From: Kutzneria kofuensis
Lineage (GTDB): Bacteria; Actinomycetota; Actinomycetes; Mycobacteriales; Pseudonocardiaceae
Reading direction: 5' to 3'
NCBI RefSeq assembly: GCF_014203355.1
Contig: NZ_JACHIR010000001.1
Coordinates: 2,916,038-2,980,037 of the forward strand
DNA length: 64,000 nt
Shown: positions 1-8,032 of the stretch, one piece after another
How the letters are laid out: every line of letters begins with the position of its first letter
How positions within the stretch are numbered: position 1 is the stretch's first letter
The notes under the pieces: model-generated
What the model was told of the DNA's origin: nothing
The model's input: only the letters and a program-made list of their open reading frames with translations
Database searches by the model: none
Position numbers and translations under genes: made by a program

Positions 1-162
1 AACCGCGTCGTCGAGGTCTATTCGCACGTCGCACCCGAAGTCGAACAACGACTCATCAACGCATTGCAGCGACGCTGGCACACCGCGACGACAATGGTGC
101 AGACACATCCAATCGCGCCAGAACCCGCACCACGGCATCTCACCAGCGGCATCGCGGCATAA
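1..162 (+). CDS. Site-specific tyrosine recombinase/integrase, C-terminal fragment
   Basis: The frame is open from the first base to TAA at 160-162 (53 residues); its start lies left of the window. The stretch VVEVYSHVAPEVEQRL followed by an aromatic residue resembles the C-terminus of actinobacterial phage/ICE integrases, where the catalytic tyrosine sits just before HV(T/S)PEM; Tyr7 of the fragment would be that residue. The enzyme would catalyse site-specific integration and excision. It ends 207 bases from the 3' end of a tRNA-Ala gene, the usual place for an integrase beside its attachment site. The identification rests on a short tail, so the family is likely but not certain. Confidence 0.6.
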   Translation, partial: NRVVEVYSHVAPEVEQRLINALQRRWHTATTMVQTHPIAPEPAPRHLTSGIAA

Positions 163-307
163 CGAAATGACATGCCCCTCACAACGCCGGTAAGAGGGGC
201 ACCACGACCACGCAGGCCACACCCCCGAAGAACGCTCAACCTGGAGGAACCTCCTCCAGAACTCCTCCATAGGGGCAGAATGCCAGCACCTAACAGCGAT
301 CACCGCC

Positions 308-355
308 GCAAAACAAAAAGCCCGCCTGACCAGCGAAAACCGCTCGATCAGACGG
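308..355 (-). terminator. Intrinsic terminator downstream of tRNA-Ala
   Basis: Read on the minus strand, a stem with arms CCGTCTGA and TCAGGCGG (one mismatch, plus an inner AGCG/CGCT pairing) is followed by CTTTTTGTTTT. It lies 15 bases beyond the tRNA 3' end and fits a Rho-independent terminator. Confidence 0.7.
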
Positions 356-369
356 ACTCAAACAAAGGG

Positions 370-442
370 TGGAGCTGAGGGGACTCGAACCCCTGACCCT
401 CACACTGCCAGTGTGATGCGCTACCAGCTGCGCCACAGCCCC
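370..442 (-). tRNA. tRNA-Ala (anticodon GGC)
   Basis: The minus strand folds into a full cloverleaf: a 7-bp acceptor stem GGGGCTG/CAGCTCC, a D arm, anticodon stem TCACA/TGTGA with loop CTGGCAG giving anticodon GGC, and a T arm with TTCGAAT. The discriminator is A at 370 and CCA is not encoded. The 3' end faces the integrase fragment, so this gene is a plausible attachment site for an integrated element. Confidence 0.97.
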
Positions 443-566
443 GAACCGAGACTCGAAACCCGGGTTGGTAGGTCCCTCATCTCGTGGTGCAAACACTACA
501 CGACGGGGCCGCGAGAAGTGAAATCGGGGGGTCGGAAGTGGGGTTTGGGCTGGTCAGGAGTGGGAA

Positions 567-597
567 CGGCCCGCCACGCGGGGAGCGTGACGGGCCG
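567..597 (-). terminator. Hairpin after the DsbA-like gene
   Basis: CGGCCCG and CGGGCCG arms enclose an inner ACGC/GCGT pairing, 14 bases beyond the stop codon of the minus-strand DsbA-like gene. There is no U-run, as is common for actinobacterial stem terminators. Confidence 0.4.
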
Positions 598-610
598 CGG
601 GGACGATCAG

Positions 611-1390
611 TCAGGAGTTGAGGAGCTTGTCGAGCCACTGGGGGTCCTGCAGCGCCTTGAGGTCGGTGGTGCCGTTGAGCACGGTGGGGGTGCCCTGAAG
701 GTTGACGGGAGGCGCGGAGGCGGTGGTGACCTGCTGCTTGACGAGGTCGTTGTAGGCGCCCTTGTTCACGTCGTCGGTGAACTGCTGGGCGGTGATGCCG
801 AGCCGCTTGCCGAGACTGAGGAGCTGCTCGTTGGTGTAGCCGGCCCCGCCTTCCTTGGGCTGCTGGGCGTAGAGGCTGGCGTGGAAGTCGGCGAACTTGC
901 CCTGCTTGGCGGCGGCGATGGCGGCATTGGCGGCGAGCAGGGAGTAGCCGGGGGGATTGGTGTTGCGGTCCAGGATGTTGAGCAGGTGGTACCGCACCTG
1001 GAGCTTGCCGTCGGCCATGGCCTTGGCCATCTGGGCCCCGCTCTGCTGCTCGAGGTCGCCGCAGTAGGGGCAGGTGAAGTCCTCGTACACGTCGATCTTG
1101 GTCTTGGCGCTGTCCGGGCCGGCGATCACGGTGCCGTCGTCGCCGACCTTGGCGGTGTACTCACTACTGGACTTGGTGACCTTGATCGCGTCGGCGCCGG
1201 CCGGCGCGGGGTCGGACTGCCGGGTGTTGAGGATCACGCCGACGATCACCACCACGGCGACCACGATCACGACGGCGACGCCGATGGCGATGTTGCGCCG
1301 GTCGTTGCGGGCGCCGCGGGCGGCCGCGACGGCGCGGGCGGCGTTGGCCTTGCTCTTGTCACGCTTGTTGTTGTTCTGGGCCGCGCCCAC
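611..1390 (-). CDS. Membrane-anchored DsbA-like thioredoxin-fold protein
   Basis: A 259-residue protein likely to act as a thiol-disulfide oxidoreductase on the outer face of the membrane. A basic cytoplasmic tail (residues 1-33) is followed by one membrane helix (about 34-54) and a DsbA/DSBA-thioredoxin domain with the redox motif CPYC at 107-110, preceded by VYEDFTCP and followed by helical and GTPTVL segments typical of the family (cis-Pro in GTPT). The GTG start at 1390 is chosen because GAGGAGG lies about 8 bases upstream; an ATG 11 codons earlier has no comparable site. Related actinobacterial proteins help fold secreted proteins, sometimes paired with VKOR. No VKOR gene is nearby and the gene stands alone. 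Confidence 0.85.
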   Translation of the reverse strand: MGAAQNNNKRDKSKANAARAVAAARGARNDRRNIAIGVAVVIVVAVVVIVGVILNTRQSDPAPAGADAIKVTKSSSEYTAKVGDDGTVIAGPDSAKTKIDVYEDFTCPYCGDLEQQSGAQMAKAMADGKLQVRYHLLNILDRNTNPPGYSLLAANAAIAAAKQGKFADFHASLYAQQPKEGGAGYTNEQLLSLGKRLGITAQQFTDDVNKGAYNDLVKQQVTTASAPPVNLQGTPTVLNGTTDLKALQDPQWLDKLLNS

Positions 1391-1469
1391 GGTGAACCGT
1401 CCTCCTCGTAGCCGGCCGGCCAACTCGGCGGCCGAGTCCTGGCGAAATGCTACCGACGGACCCTAAGCG

Positions 1470-2390
1470 CTACCTGAGAAGTCCTTTTCGCAACGCCGAG
1501 AGGCACTGTTCGAGTGCATCGGACGCGGCCGGGATCAACGGCGCGTAGCTGGCGAAAGAGTGCACAAGATGATCAAAACGGACGGTGTCGACCGGCACGC
1601 CCGCCGCCTGGAGTTGCCGGGCGTAGGCCTCCCCCTCGTCACGGAGCGGATCGCGCCACACGGTGGCGATGAACGCCGGCGGCAGCCCGGAGAGGTCAGC
1701 GGCGAGCGCGGGGGCCAGGGTGGCGGGCGGCGCGCCGTCGAGGTGCCCGGCGTAGTACCGCAGGTAGGCCTCCATATCCGGAGTGGACAGCACGGGCGCG
1801 TCGGTGTTCTCCGCCCGTGAGGGAAACTCGCCAACGCCGCCGACGGACGGGTAGAGCAGCAGCTGGAACCGCAGCGCCGGCCCGCCTTCGTCCCGGGCGA
1901 GCTGCGCGAGCACGGCGGCGAGGTTGCCGCCGGCGCTGTCCCCGGCGACGGCGATCCGCGACGGGTCGCCACCGATCTCCCGCGCGTGTTCGCCGACCCA
2001 CCGAAGCACCGCGAACGAGTCGTCGACGGCGGCGGGGAACGGATGCTCGGGCGCCAGCCGATAGTCGACGGAAACGACAACGGCCTGTACGGAACGGCAG
2101 ATTCGGCGGCACAAATCGTCATGTGTGACGAGACCGCCGGTGCACCAGCCGCCGCCGTGCATGAAAACGACAACGGGCAGATCGACGGCGCCGAGAACGG
2201 GCTTGTACACCCGGACGGGGACGGGCACCTTCATGTCGGTGACCTCGCCGACCTGCACCATCGGCTGCATCCGCTGCCAGCGCTGGTGCAGGTCGTCGCG
2301 GACCCGCACCACGTCGACGCCGGGAGCGGACACCCGGATCACCGGGAACGCCTCGACGAAGCGCTCGAGTTCTGGATCGATGTGTGGCAT
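1470..2390 (-). CDS. Alpha/beta-hydrolase fold-3 esterase (HSL family)
   Basis: A 306-residue hydrolase of the hormone-sensitive-lipase group. The oxyanion-hole motif HGGGW is at 78-82, the family signature DYRLAPEHPFPA near 109-120, and the nucleophile elbow GDSAGG at 150-155 (Ser152). The likely acid is Asp in WRDPLRDEGEAYA and the histidine is in FDHLVHSF near the C-terminus, so all triad residues are present. It probably hydrolyses short-chain esters; the physiological substrate is unknown. The ATG at 2390 follows a minus-strand TAGCCT by six bases, which suggests a leaderless transcript. It is divergent from the VIT-family gene and shows no operon partner. Confidence 0.85.
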   Translation of the reverse strand: MPHIDPELERFVEAFPVIRVSAPGVDVVRVRDDLHQRWQRMQPMVQVGEVTDMKVPVPVRVYKPVLGAVDLPVVVFMHGGGWCTGGLVTHDDLCRRICRSVQAVVVSVDYRLAPEHPFPAAVDDSFAVLRWVGEHAREIGGDPSRIAVAGDSAGGNLAAVLAQLARDEGGPALRFQLLLYPSVGGVGEFPSRAENTDAPVLSTPDMEAYLRYYAGHLDGAPPATLAPALAADLSGLPPAFIATVWRDPLRDEGEAYARQLQAAGVPVDTVRFDHLVHSFASYAPLIPAASDALEQCLSALRKGLLR

Positions 2391-2457
2391 GCGCTAAGGC
2401 TAGGCATGGCTTCGCAAGGCTTTCCTCAGTTTGGGGTCAATCCATTACCCTCCGAAC

Positions 2458-3180
2458 GTGACCCAGGTTGACGAAACGGCGCAGAACGAGGTCGGCCACA
2501 CCCATAACGACCTGTCCGGCGGCTGGCTGCGGCCGGCGGTGTTCGGCGCGATGGACGGCCTGGTGACGAACATCTCACTGGTGGCGGGCGTGGGCGGTGG
2601 CGGCGCGAGCTCGCACGTCATCGTGCTCACGGGCATGGCGGGCCTGGTCGCCGGCGCCTTCTCGATGGCGTTGGGCGAATACGCCTCGGTGCAGACGCAG
2701 AACGACTCGGTGCAGGCCGAGGTGGCGACGGAACGCCGGGAGCTGCGCGAGAACCCGGCCGCCGAAAAGGCCGAGCTGGTGCAGATGTTCGCCGAGATGG
2801 GCCTTACCGAGGAAACCGCGCGGCAGGTCGCCGAGGAAATTCACGCGGACGAGGAATTGGCCGTCCGGGTGCACATCGAGCAGGAGCTCGGGGTCAATCC
2901 GGAGGACCAGCCGTCCCCGCTGGTGGCGGCGATCTCCTCGTTCCTGTGCTTCTCGATCGGCGCGCTGTTCCCGCTGCTGCCGTTCCTGTTCGGCTGGGAG
3001 TCGCTGCTGGCGGGCCTGGGCATCGGCGGCATCGGCCTGTTCGCGGCGGGCGCGGTCGTCGCCCGCTTCACGACCCGCCCGTGGTGGTTCAACGGCGTGC
3101 GCCAGCTGCTGTTCGGCGTGATCGCGGCGGGCGCGACCTACCTGGTGGGTCTGCTGATCGGCGTGACTGCGGCAGGCTAG
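2458..3180 (+). CDS. VIT family (VIT1/CCC1-like) membrane transporter
   Basis: A 240-residue protein of the VIT1/CCC1 family, whose members move Fe2+ or Mn2+ across membranes. It begins with a polar segment and the family block DGLVTNISLVAGVGGG, followed by a helix with GLVAGAFSMALGEYASV. A cytosolic acidic-helical domain (about 85-160) follows, then three C-terminal membrane helices. GTG at 2458 is preferred over the upstream in-frame TTG because TACCCT ends six bases before it, a leaderless arrangement. Metal specificity cannot be read from the sequence. The next gene begins five bases after the stop, so the two are probably cotranscribed, though functionally unrelated. Confidence 0.85.
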   Translation: MTQVDETAQNEVGHTHNDLSGGWLRPAVFGAMDGLVTNISLVAGVGGGGASSHVIVLTGMAGLVAGAFSMALGEYASVQTQNDSVQAEVATERRELRENPAAEKAELVQMFAEMGLTEETARQVAEEIHADEELAVRVHIEQELGVNPEDQPSPLVAAISSFLCFSIGALFPLLPFLFGWESLLAGLGIGGIGLFAAGAVVARFTTRPWWFNGVRQLLFGVIAAGATYLVGLLIGVTAAG

Positions 3181-3184
3181 CGGG

Positions 3185-5551
3185 GTGCGACTCCCCGATC
3201 TGCCGGTCCGCGCGGTACTCGACGAGCTGAACGACGCCCTCGCCAAGCACGGCACGACGGTGCTGGTGGCGCCGCCGGGCACCGGAAAGACGACTTTGGT
3301 GCCGCTGGCGCTACCAGGGCGTGTTCTCGTGGCGGAGCCGCGCCGGCTGGCGGCCAGGGCCGCGGCGGCCCGGATGTCGGAGTTGCTGGGCGAACAGGTC
3401 GGCGGCACGGTCGGCTACGCGGTCCGCGGCGACCGCCGAACCTCGAAGCAGACCCGGATCGAGGTCGTCACCTCTGGTCTGTTGCTACGCCGCCTGCAGC
3501 ACGACCCGGAGCTGACCGGCGTCGACGTGGTGCTGCTCGACGAATGCCACGAACGCCATCTCGACGCCGATCTCCTGCTGGCGCTGCTGCTCGACGCCCG
3601 CGAGGGCCTGCGACCGGACCTCAAGGTGCTGGCGACCTCGGCGACGGTCGCGGCCCAGCGCCTGGCGCAGATCCTGGGCACCGACACCCCGGTCATCGAG
3701 GCGCACGCACGGACCTTCCCGGTCGAGACGACGTATGTACCGCCGGCCCGCAACGAACGCCTGGAGCAGCACGTCGCGAGAACCGTCCACAAGGCACTGT
3801 CCGAAACGGACGGTGACATCCTCGTCTTCCTGCCGGGTGTGGGCGAGATCCGCCGCGTCACCCAACAACTCAACGGCCTCAACGTGCTCCCACTGCACGG
3901 CAGGCTCGCCGCCAAGGCCCAGGACGAGGCGCTCAAGCCCGGCCCACGACGACGAATCGTGTTGGCGACAGCGGTCGCGGAGTCGAGTCTGACGGTGCCG
4001 GGCGTCCGCGCGGTGGTCGACGCCGGCCTGGCGCGCTCGCCCCGAGCCGATCACCGCCGTGGCCTCTCCGGCCTCGTCACCACGCGCGTCTCCGCCGCCG
4101 TGGCCGACCAACGCGCCGGCCGCGCGGGACGCGAGGCCCCGGGCCGGGTCTACCGGTGCTGGCCGGAGCACGAGCAGGCGACGCTGCCCCGCTACCCGGA
4201 GCCGGAGATCCGCACCGCCGAGCTGACCCGCCTCGCGCTGGAGCTGGCCTGCTGGGGCACGCCGGACGGCAGCAACCTCACTTGGTGGGACGCGCCGCCG
4301 GCGGGCGCCCTCGCCGCCGGCCAGCAGACGCTGAAGGCCCTGGGCGCCCTCGACGACAGCGGTGTCACCGACCGCGGCCGCCGCATCGCCGAGTTGGGCC
4401 TGCATCCCCGCCTCGGTCGCGCCCTCCTCGACGGCGCCCGCGAGCTGGGTGCGAAACCGACGGCCGAGGTCGTCGCGCTGCTCGACGATGATTCCCTGAC
4501 GGCCTCCAGAGACGTGGAAAGCGCGATGAGCGCACTTCGGCGCGATCGGCCGAGCAGCTGGAAGAGGGAGGTCCAGAGGCTGTCCGCGCTGGTGGAGGGC
4601 TCGGCGGCGACCCGTGACGACCCGGCGCTGGTCGTCGCCCTGGCGCACCCGGAACGGCTGGCGAAACGGCGTCAACCGGGCTCGCGCAGCTACCTGATGG
4701 CCGGCGGCACCGCGGTCGAGACGGACGGCCCGACCGACAGCGAGTGGCTGGCGGTCGCCGTTGCCGACCGTGAACCCGGCCGCGCCCACGGCAAGGTCCG
4801 CCTCGCCGCCCGCGCCGACCAGGAGCTGGCCGAACGTGCCGCCCCGGCGCTGCTGTCCGAGGCCGACGAGGTGACGTGGGCCAACGGGGACGTCGTGGCC
4901 CGCCGCGTCCGCCGTCTGGGCGCGATCGTGCTCGCCGAGCGTCCGATCAAATCCCCAGACCCCGACCAGTTGCGCAACGCCCTCACCGAAGGTCTCCGCA
5001 GGGAAGGCGTAACCCTGCTGCACTGGACCCAGGACGCATCCAGGCAACGCCAAAGGATGGAATTCCTGCGCGTCCACTTGGGTGATCCCTGGCCCGATGT
5101 CTCGGATGACGCCATCATCCGGAATGTGGACCTGGCCACCGCCAGAAAACGGGCCGACCTCGCCAAGATCAGCGCCCAGCACATCCTGCAGACGATGCTG
5201 CCCTGGCCGGCCGCCACCCGCCTGGACGAGCTGGCCCCGGACCGCATCGAGGTGCCCTCCGGCTCCCGGATCCGCGTCGACTACACCGCGGACGGCCCGG
5301 TGCTGCCGGTCAAGGTGCAGGAGACGTTCGGCTGGACCGACACGCCCCGCATCGCCGACGGCCGCGTGCCGGTGGTGCTGCACCTGCTCTCCCCCGCCGG
5401 CCGCCCGGTGGCAGTCACCGGCGACCTGGCCTCGTTCTGGCGCCAGGGCTATCCGCAGGTGCGCTCCGAGCTGCGCGGTCGCTACCCGAAGCACCCGTGG
5501 CCGGACGATCCCGTGACGGCTGTGCCCACTCGCCGCACCAAACCACGGTGA
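3185..5551 (+). CDS. hrpB: ATP-dependent helicase HrpB
   Basis: A 788-residue DExH-box helicase of the HrpA/HrpB group, close to the usual 800-840 residues. Motif I is APPGTGKTT (29-37), motif Ia is AEPRRLAARAAA, motif II is DECH (119-122), motif III is SAT, and motif VI is QRAGRAGR. The HA2 helicase-associated domain and the C-terminal HrpB domain follow. HrpB has nucleic-acid-dependent ATPase/helicase signatures, but its cellular role is poorly defined. The GTG start is five bases after the VIT-family stop. No ribosome site is obvious, and translation may depend on the upstream gene. Confidence 0.92.
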   Translation: MRLPDLPVRAVLDELNDALAKHGTTVLVAPPGTGKTTLVPLALPGRVLVAEPRRLAARAAAARMSELLGEQVGGTVGYAVRGDRRTSKQTRIEVVTSGLLLRRLQHDPELTGVDVVLLDECHERHLDADLLLALLLDAREGLRPDLKVLATSATVAAQRLAQILGTDTPVIEAHARTFPVETTYVPPARNERLEQHVARTVHKALSETDGDILVFLPGVGEIRRVTQQLNGLNVLPLHGRLAAKAQDEALKPGPRRRIVLATAVAESSLTVPGVRAVVDAGLARSPRADHRRGLSGLVTTRVSAAVADQRAGRAGREAPGRVYRCWPEHEQATLPRYPEPEIRTAELTRLALELACWGTPDGSNLTWWDAPPAGALAAGQQTLKALGALDDSGVTDRGRRIAELGLHPRLGRALLDGARELGAKPTAEVVALLDDDSLTASRDVESAMSALRRDRPSSWKREVQRLSALVEGSAATRDDPALVVALAHPERLAKRRQPGSRSYLMAGGTAVETDGPTDSEWLAVAVADREPGRAHGKVRLAARADQELAERAAPALLSEADEVTWANGDVVARRVRRLGAIVLAERPIKSPDPDQLRNALTEGLRREGVTLLHWTQDASRQRQRMEFLRVHLGDPWPDVSDDAIIRNVDLATARKRADLAKISAQHILQTMLPWPAATRLDELAPDRIEVPSGSRIRVDYTADGPVLPVKVQETFGWTDTPRIADGRVPVVLHLLSPAGRPVAVTGDLASFWRQGYPQVRSELRGRYPKHPWPDDPVTAVPTRRTKPR

Positions 5552-5570
5552 CCAGGGCATCCTGGTCACC

Positions 5571-6071
5571 GTGACGAACTCGACCACCACTGACAAGCTG
5601 TTCAAGGTCGCCATCGGCATCAAGGGGCTGGACGGGCTGGGCCAGCTCGTGCTCGGCATCGTGCTGATCTTCATCCCGCCCACGTTGATCACCGGCCTGG
5701 CCAACGAGGTCGTCACGCGCGACCTGCTGGGCGACCCGGGCGGCACGCTGTCCACGCATCTGCAGACCGCCGCGCACGACTTCGCCGACGGCAGCAGCCG
5801 CGCGTTCGCGATCGGCTACCTGCTGCTGCACGCCGTCATCAAGCTGGGCCTGGTCGCGGCGCTATTGCGCAAGGTGCTGCCGCTGTACCCGGTCGCCGCG
5901 GTCGTGTTGGCGGCCTTTGTCGTCTACGAGATCGTCCGGGCCGTGCACACCCATTCCATCGCGTTGCCGATCTTCGCCGCGATCGACGTAGTGATCATCA
6001 TCTTGGTCATCCGCGAATACGTTCAACTGCGTCGGGAGCGGGCCGCGTCTGCGACGGATGCTCACATGTGA
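5571..6071 (+). CDS. DUF2127-family membrane protein
   Basis: A 166-residue protein with about four hydrophobic segments (near 20-40, 80-100, 108-125 and 133-150). The pattern IGIKGLDGLGQLVLGIVLI at the start and HAVIKLGLVAALLRK in the middle matches the DUF2127 family of unknown function. It ends in a short basic cytoplasmic tail. The start is GTG at 5571, 19 bases after the hrpB stop, so it may be the last gene of the VIT-hrpB transcript. No catalytic residues can be recognised. Confidence 0.75.
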   Translation: MTNSTTTDKLFKVAIGIKGLDGLGQLVLGIVLIFIPPTLITGLANEVVTRDLLGDPGGTLSTHLQTAAHDFADGSSRAFAIGYLLLHAVIKLGLVAALLRKVLPLYPVAAVVLAAFVVYEIVRAVHTHSIALPIFAAIDVVIIILVIREYVQLRRERAASATDAHM

Positions 6072-6214
6072 ATGTGAAATACGAGATCAACACGAACTGT
6101 CAAGCAACCTGGCGCGTAGTGGAGTGTGACGAAGTCCGGGTCTGCCCGATTGGACTTGACGGCCCCGGATTTGTTAGGCAGTGCAGGCCGCCTCGACCTT
6201 AAGGGGACCTCACC

Positions 6215-7045
6215 ATGCGCTTGCGGGGATCACTACGAGCGACCGCCGCACTCGCCGCACTGGCTCTGCTCGCCGCATGCGGGACGAGCGGACCCGCCGA
6301 CACGCTGACCGCGGCCGCGGGCCAGGGCAAGCTCACCATCGGCATCCGGTTCGACCAGCCGGGCATCGGCGAGAAGACGCTGAACGGCCAGTTCCAGGGC
6401 TTCGACGTGGACGTGGCGAAGTACATCGCAGGCGAGTTGGGCGTCGACGCGAACAACATCACCTGGAAGGAAGCCGAGCCGGCCGACCGTGAGAAGTTGC
6501 TCACCACCGGCAAGGTCGACATGGTCGTGGCCGCCTACACCATCAACGACAAGCGCAAGAAGCTCGTCGACTTCGCCGGGCCGTACTTCACCGTCGGCCA
6601 GGACCTGTTGGTACGCCTGAGCGACACCACGATCACCGGCCCGCAGTCACTGAACGGCAAGAAGCTCTGCTCGGTGGCGGGCTCCACGTCGGCGCAGCAG
6701 GTGAAGGACAAGTTCGCGCAGAACACCACCCTGGTGGAGTACAGCCGCTACTCCGACTGCGTCACCGCGCTGCTCGCCAATCTCGTCGACGCGGTCACCA
6801 CCGACGACGTGATCCTCGCCGGCTACGCGGCGCAGAACCCGGAGCTGCTCAGGGTTGTCGGCAAGCCGTTCACCAAGGACTCGTACGGCATCGGCCTGCG
6901 CAAGGGCGACGCCGGCGGCCGGGAGAAGGTGGACGCCGCACTGCAGAAGATGATCTCCACCGGGGCCTGGCGGTCGGCGCTGCAGGCCAATGTGGGCAGT
7001 TCCGGCTACCAGATGCCGTCGCCGCCTGCCATCACGGAGCGCTGA
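6215..7045 (+). CDS. Glutamate-type ABC transporter substrate-binding lipoprotein
   Basis: A 276-residue extracytoplasmic binding protein of the PBP/SBP_bac_3 family. The lipobox is LLAAC with the lipidated Cys22. The mature protein opens with KLTIGIRFDQPGIGEK, then FQGFDVDVAKYIAGELG and a KVDMVVAAYTINDKRK block typical of GluB-like and other polar-amino-acid binding proteins. The ATG at 6215 is preceded by AAGGGGA. No permease or ATPase gene adjoins it, so the partner transporter must be elsewhere. The 140 bases upstream hold TTGACG and TTGGAC elements, but no spacing convincing enough to call a promoter. Confidence 0.85.
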   Translation: MRLRGSLRATAALAALALLAACGTSGPADTLTAAAGQGKLTIGIRFDQPGIGEKTLNGQFQGFDVDVAKYIAGELGVDANNITWKEAEPADREKLLTTGKVDMVVAAYTINDKRKKLVDFAGPYFTVGQDLLVRLSDTTITGPQSLNGKKLCSVAGSTSAQQVKDKFAQNTTLVEYSRYSDCVTALLANLVDAVTTDDVILAGYAAQNPELLRVVGKPFTKDSYGIGLRKGDAGGREKVDAALQKMISTGAWRSALQANVGSSGYQMPSPPAITER

Positions 7046-7063
7046 CGACGTAGCGTACGTCAC

Positions 7064-8032
7064 ATGCGACTGCTGATCGGCTTCGACGAATACCCCCTGG
7101 ACCCGTTCAACGAGCTGCTGCCGGGCTGGGACATCGAACGCACCACACCGGAGCGGTTTCCCGAGCTCGCCGTGGACGCGGACGTGGTGTGTCCCATCGC
7201 CGCCACCGTGGACTCGGACCTGCTGAAAGCCGGCCGGTTCGGCCTGGTGCAGCAGTTCGGCGTGGGCTTGGAGAAGGTCGACGTGGACGCGGCGACCGCC
7301 GCCGGGGTGTGGGTGTCCCGACTGCCCGGCGACGTCACCGGCAACGCGGACAGCGTCGCCGAGCTGGCCGTTCTGCTCACGCTCGCACTCGGTCGGCGGC
7401 TCGACGAGGCGCGCCAGGCGCTGCGGAACCGGGTCTGGGCCCAGCCCGTGGGACGGGCGCTGTTCGACGGCACGGCGGTGATCGTCGGGCTCGGCTCGAT
7501 CGGCTTGGCGGTGGCGAAGCGGTTGTCCGGCTTCGGAATGCGGCTGGTGGCCGTGCGGGCACGGCCGGAGCTGGGCGGGCCGCCGGAGATCGAGCGGGTG
7601 GTCGGCGTCGACCGGCTGCCCGAGGTGCTGGGCCGGGCGGACGTGGTGATCAGCAGCTTGATGTTCGGTGAACACAACCGGAACTTCTTCGACGCCAACG
7701 CCTTCGCCGCGATGAAGCCGGGCGCGCTGTTCGTCAACGTGGCGCGTGGCGGCCTGGTCGACGAGGCGGCCCTGCTGGCGGCGCTGGAATCCGGCCACAT
7801 CGGCGGCGCTGGACTCGACGTGCACGTCGTCGAGCCGGCCGACCCCGGCAGCCCGTTGGTCAACCACCCCAAGGTGATCGCCACGCCGCACGTCGCCGGC
7901 GTGACCGAGCAGATGATGCAGCGCTCGGTCATCGCCTTCACCGACAACCTGAAGCGGTACGCGGCCGGTCAGCCTCTACAGTGGACGGTGAACGAGCCGT
8001 CACAGGTTGCGCAGCGCCGGCCACAGGGTTGA
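7064..8032 (+). CDS. D-2-hydroxyacid dehydrogenase, NAD-binding
   Basis: A 322-residue member of the 2-hydroxyacid dehydrogenase family. The NAD site is VIVGLGSIGLAVAKRL. The catalytic Arg lies in VNVARGGLVDE, the Glu in GLDVHVVEPADP and the His in ATPHVAGVTEQM, so the enzyme looks active. Such enzymes reduce 2-oxoacids; phosphoglycerate, glyoxylate/hydroxypyruvate and formate dehydrogenases share the fold, and the substrate cannot be assigned. TAGCGT ends seven bases before the ATG, a leaderless arrangement. The last 33 bases overlap the end of the convergent GT39-like gene. Confidence 0.85.
   Translation: MRLLIGFDEYPLDPFNELLPGWDIERTTPERFPELAVDADVVCPIAATVDSDLLKAGRFGLVQQFGVGLEKVDVDAATAAGVWVSRLPGDVTGNADSVAELAVLLTLALGRRLDEARQALRNRVWAQPVGRALFDGTAVIVGLGSIGLAVAKRLSGFGMRLVAVRARPELGGPPEIERVVGVDRLPEVLGRADVVISSLMFGEHNRNFFDANAFAAMKPGALFVNVARGGLVDEAALLAALESGHIGGAGLDVHVVEPADPGSPLVNHPKVIATPHVAGVTEQMMQRSVIAFTDNLKRYAAGQPLQWTVNEPSQVAQRRPQG

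Noticed and set aside
172-378. A 68-codon frame between the integrase tail and the tRNA
   Set aside because: It has no ribosome site, mixed third-position composition, and runs into the tRNA and its terminator.
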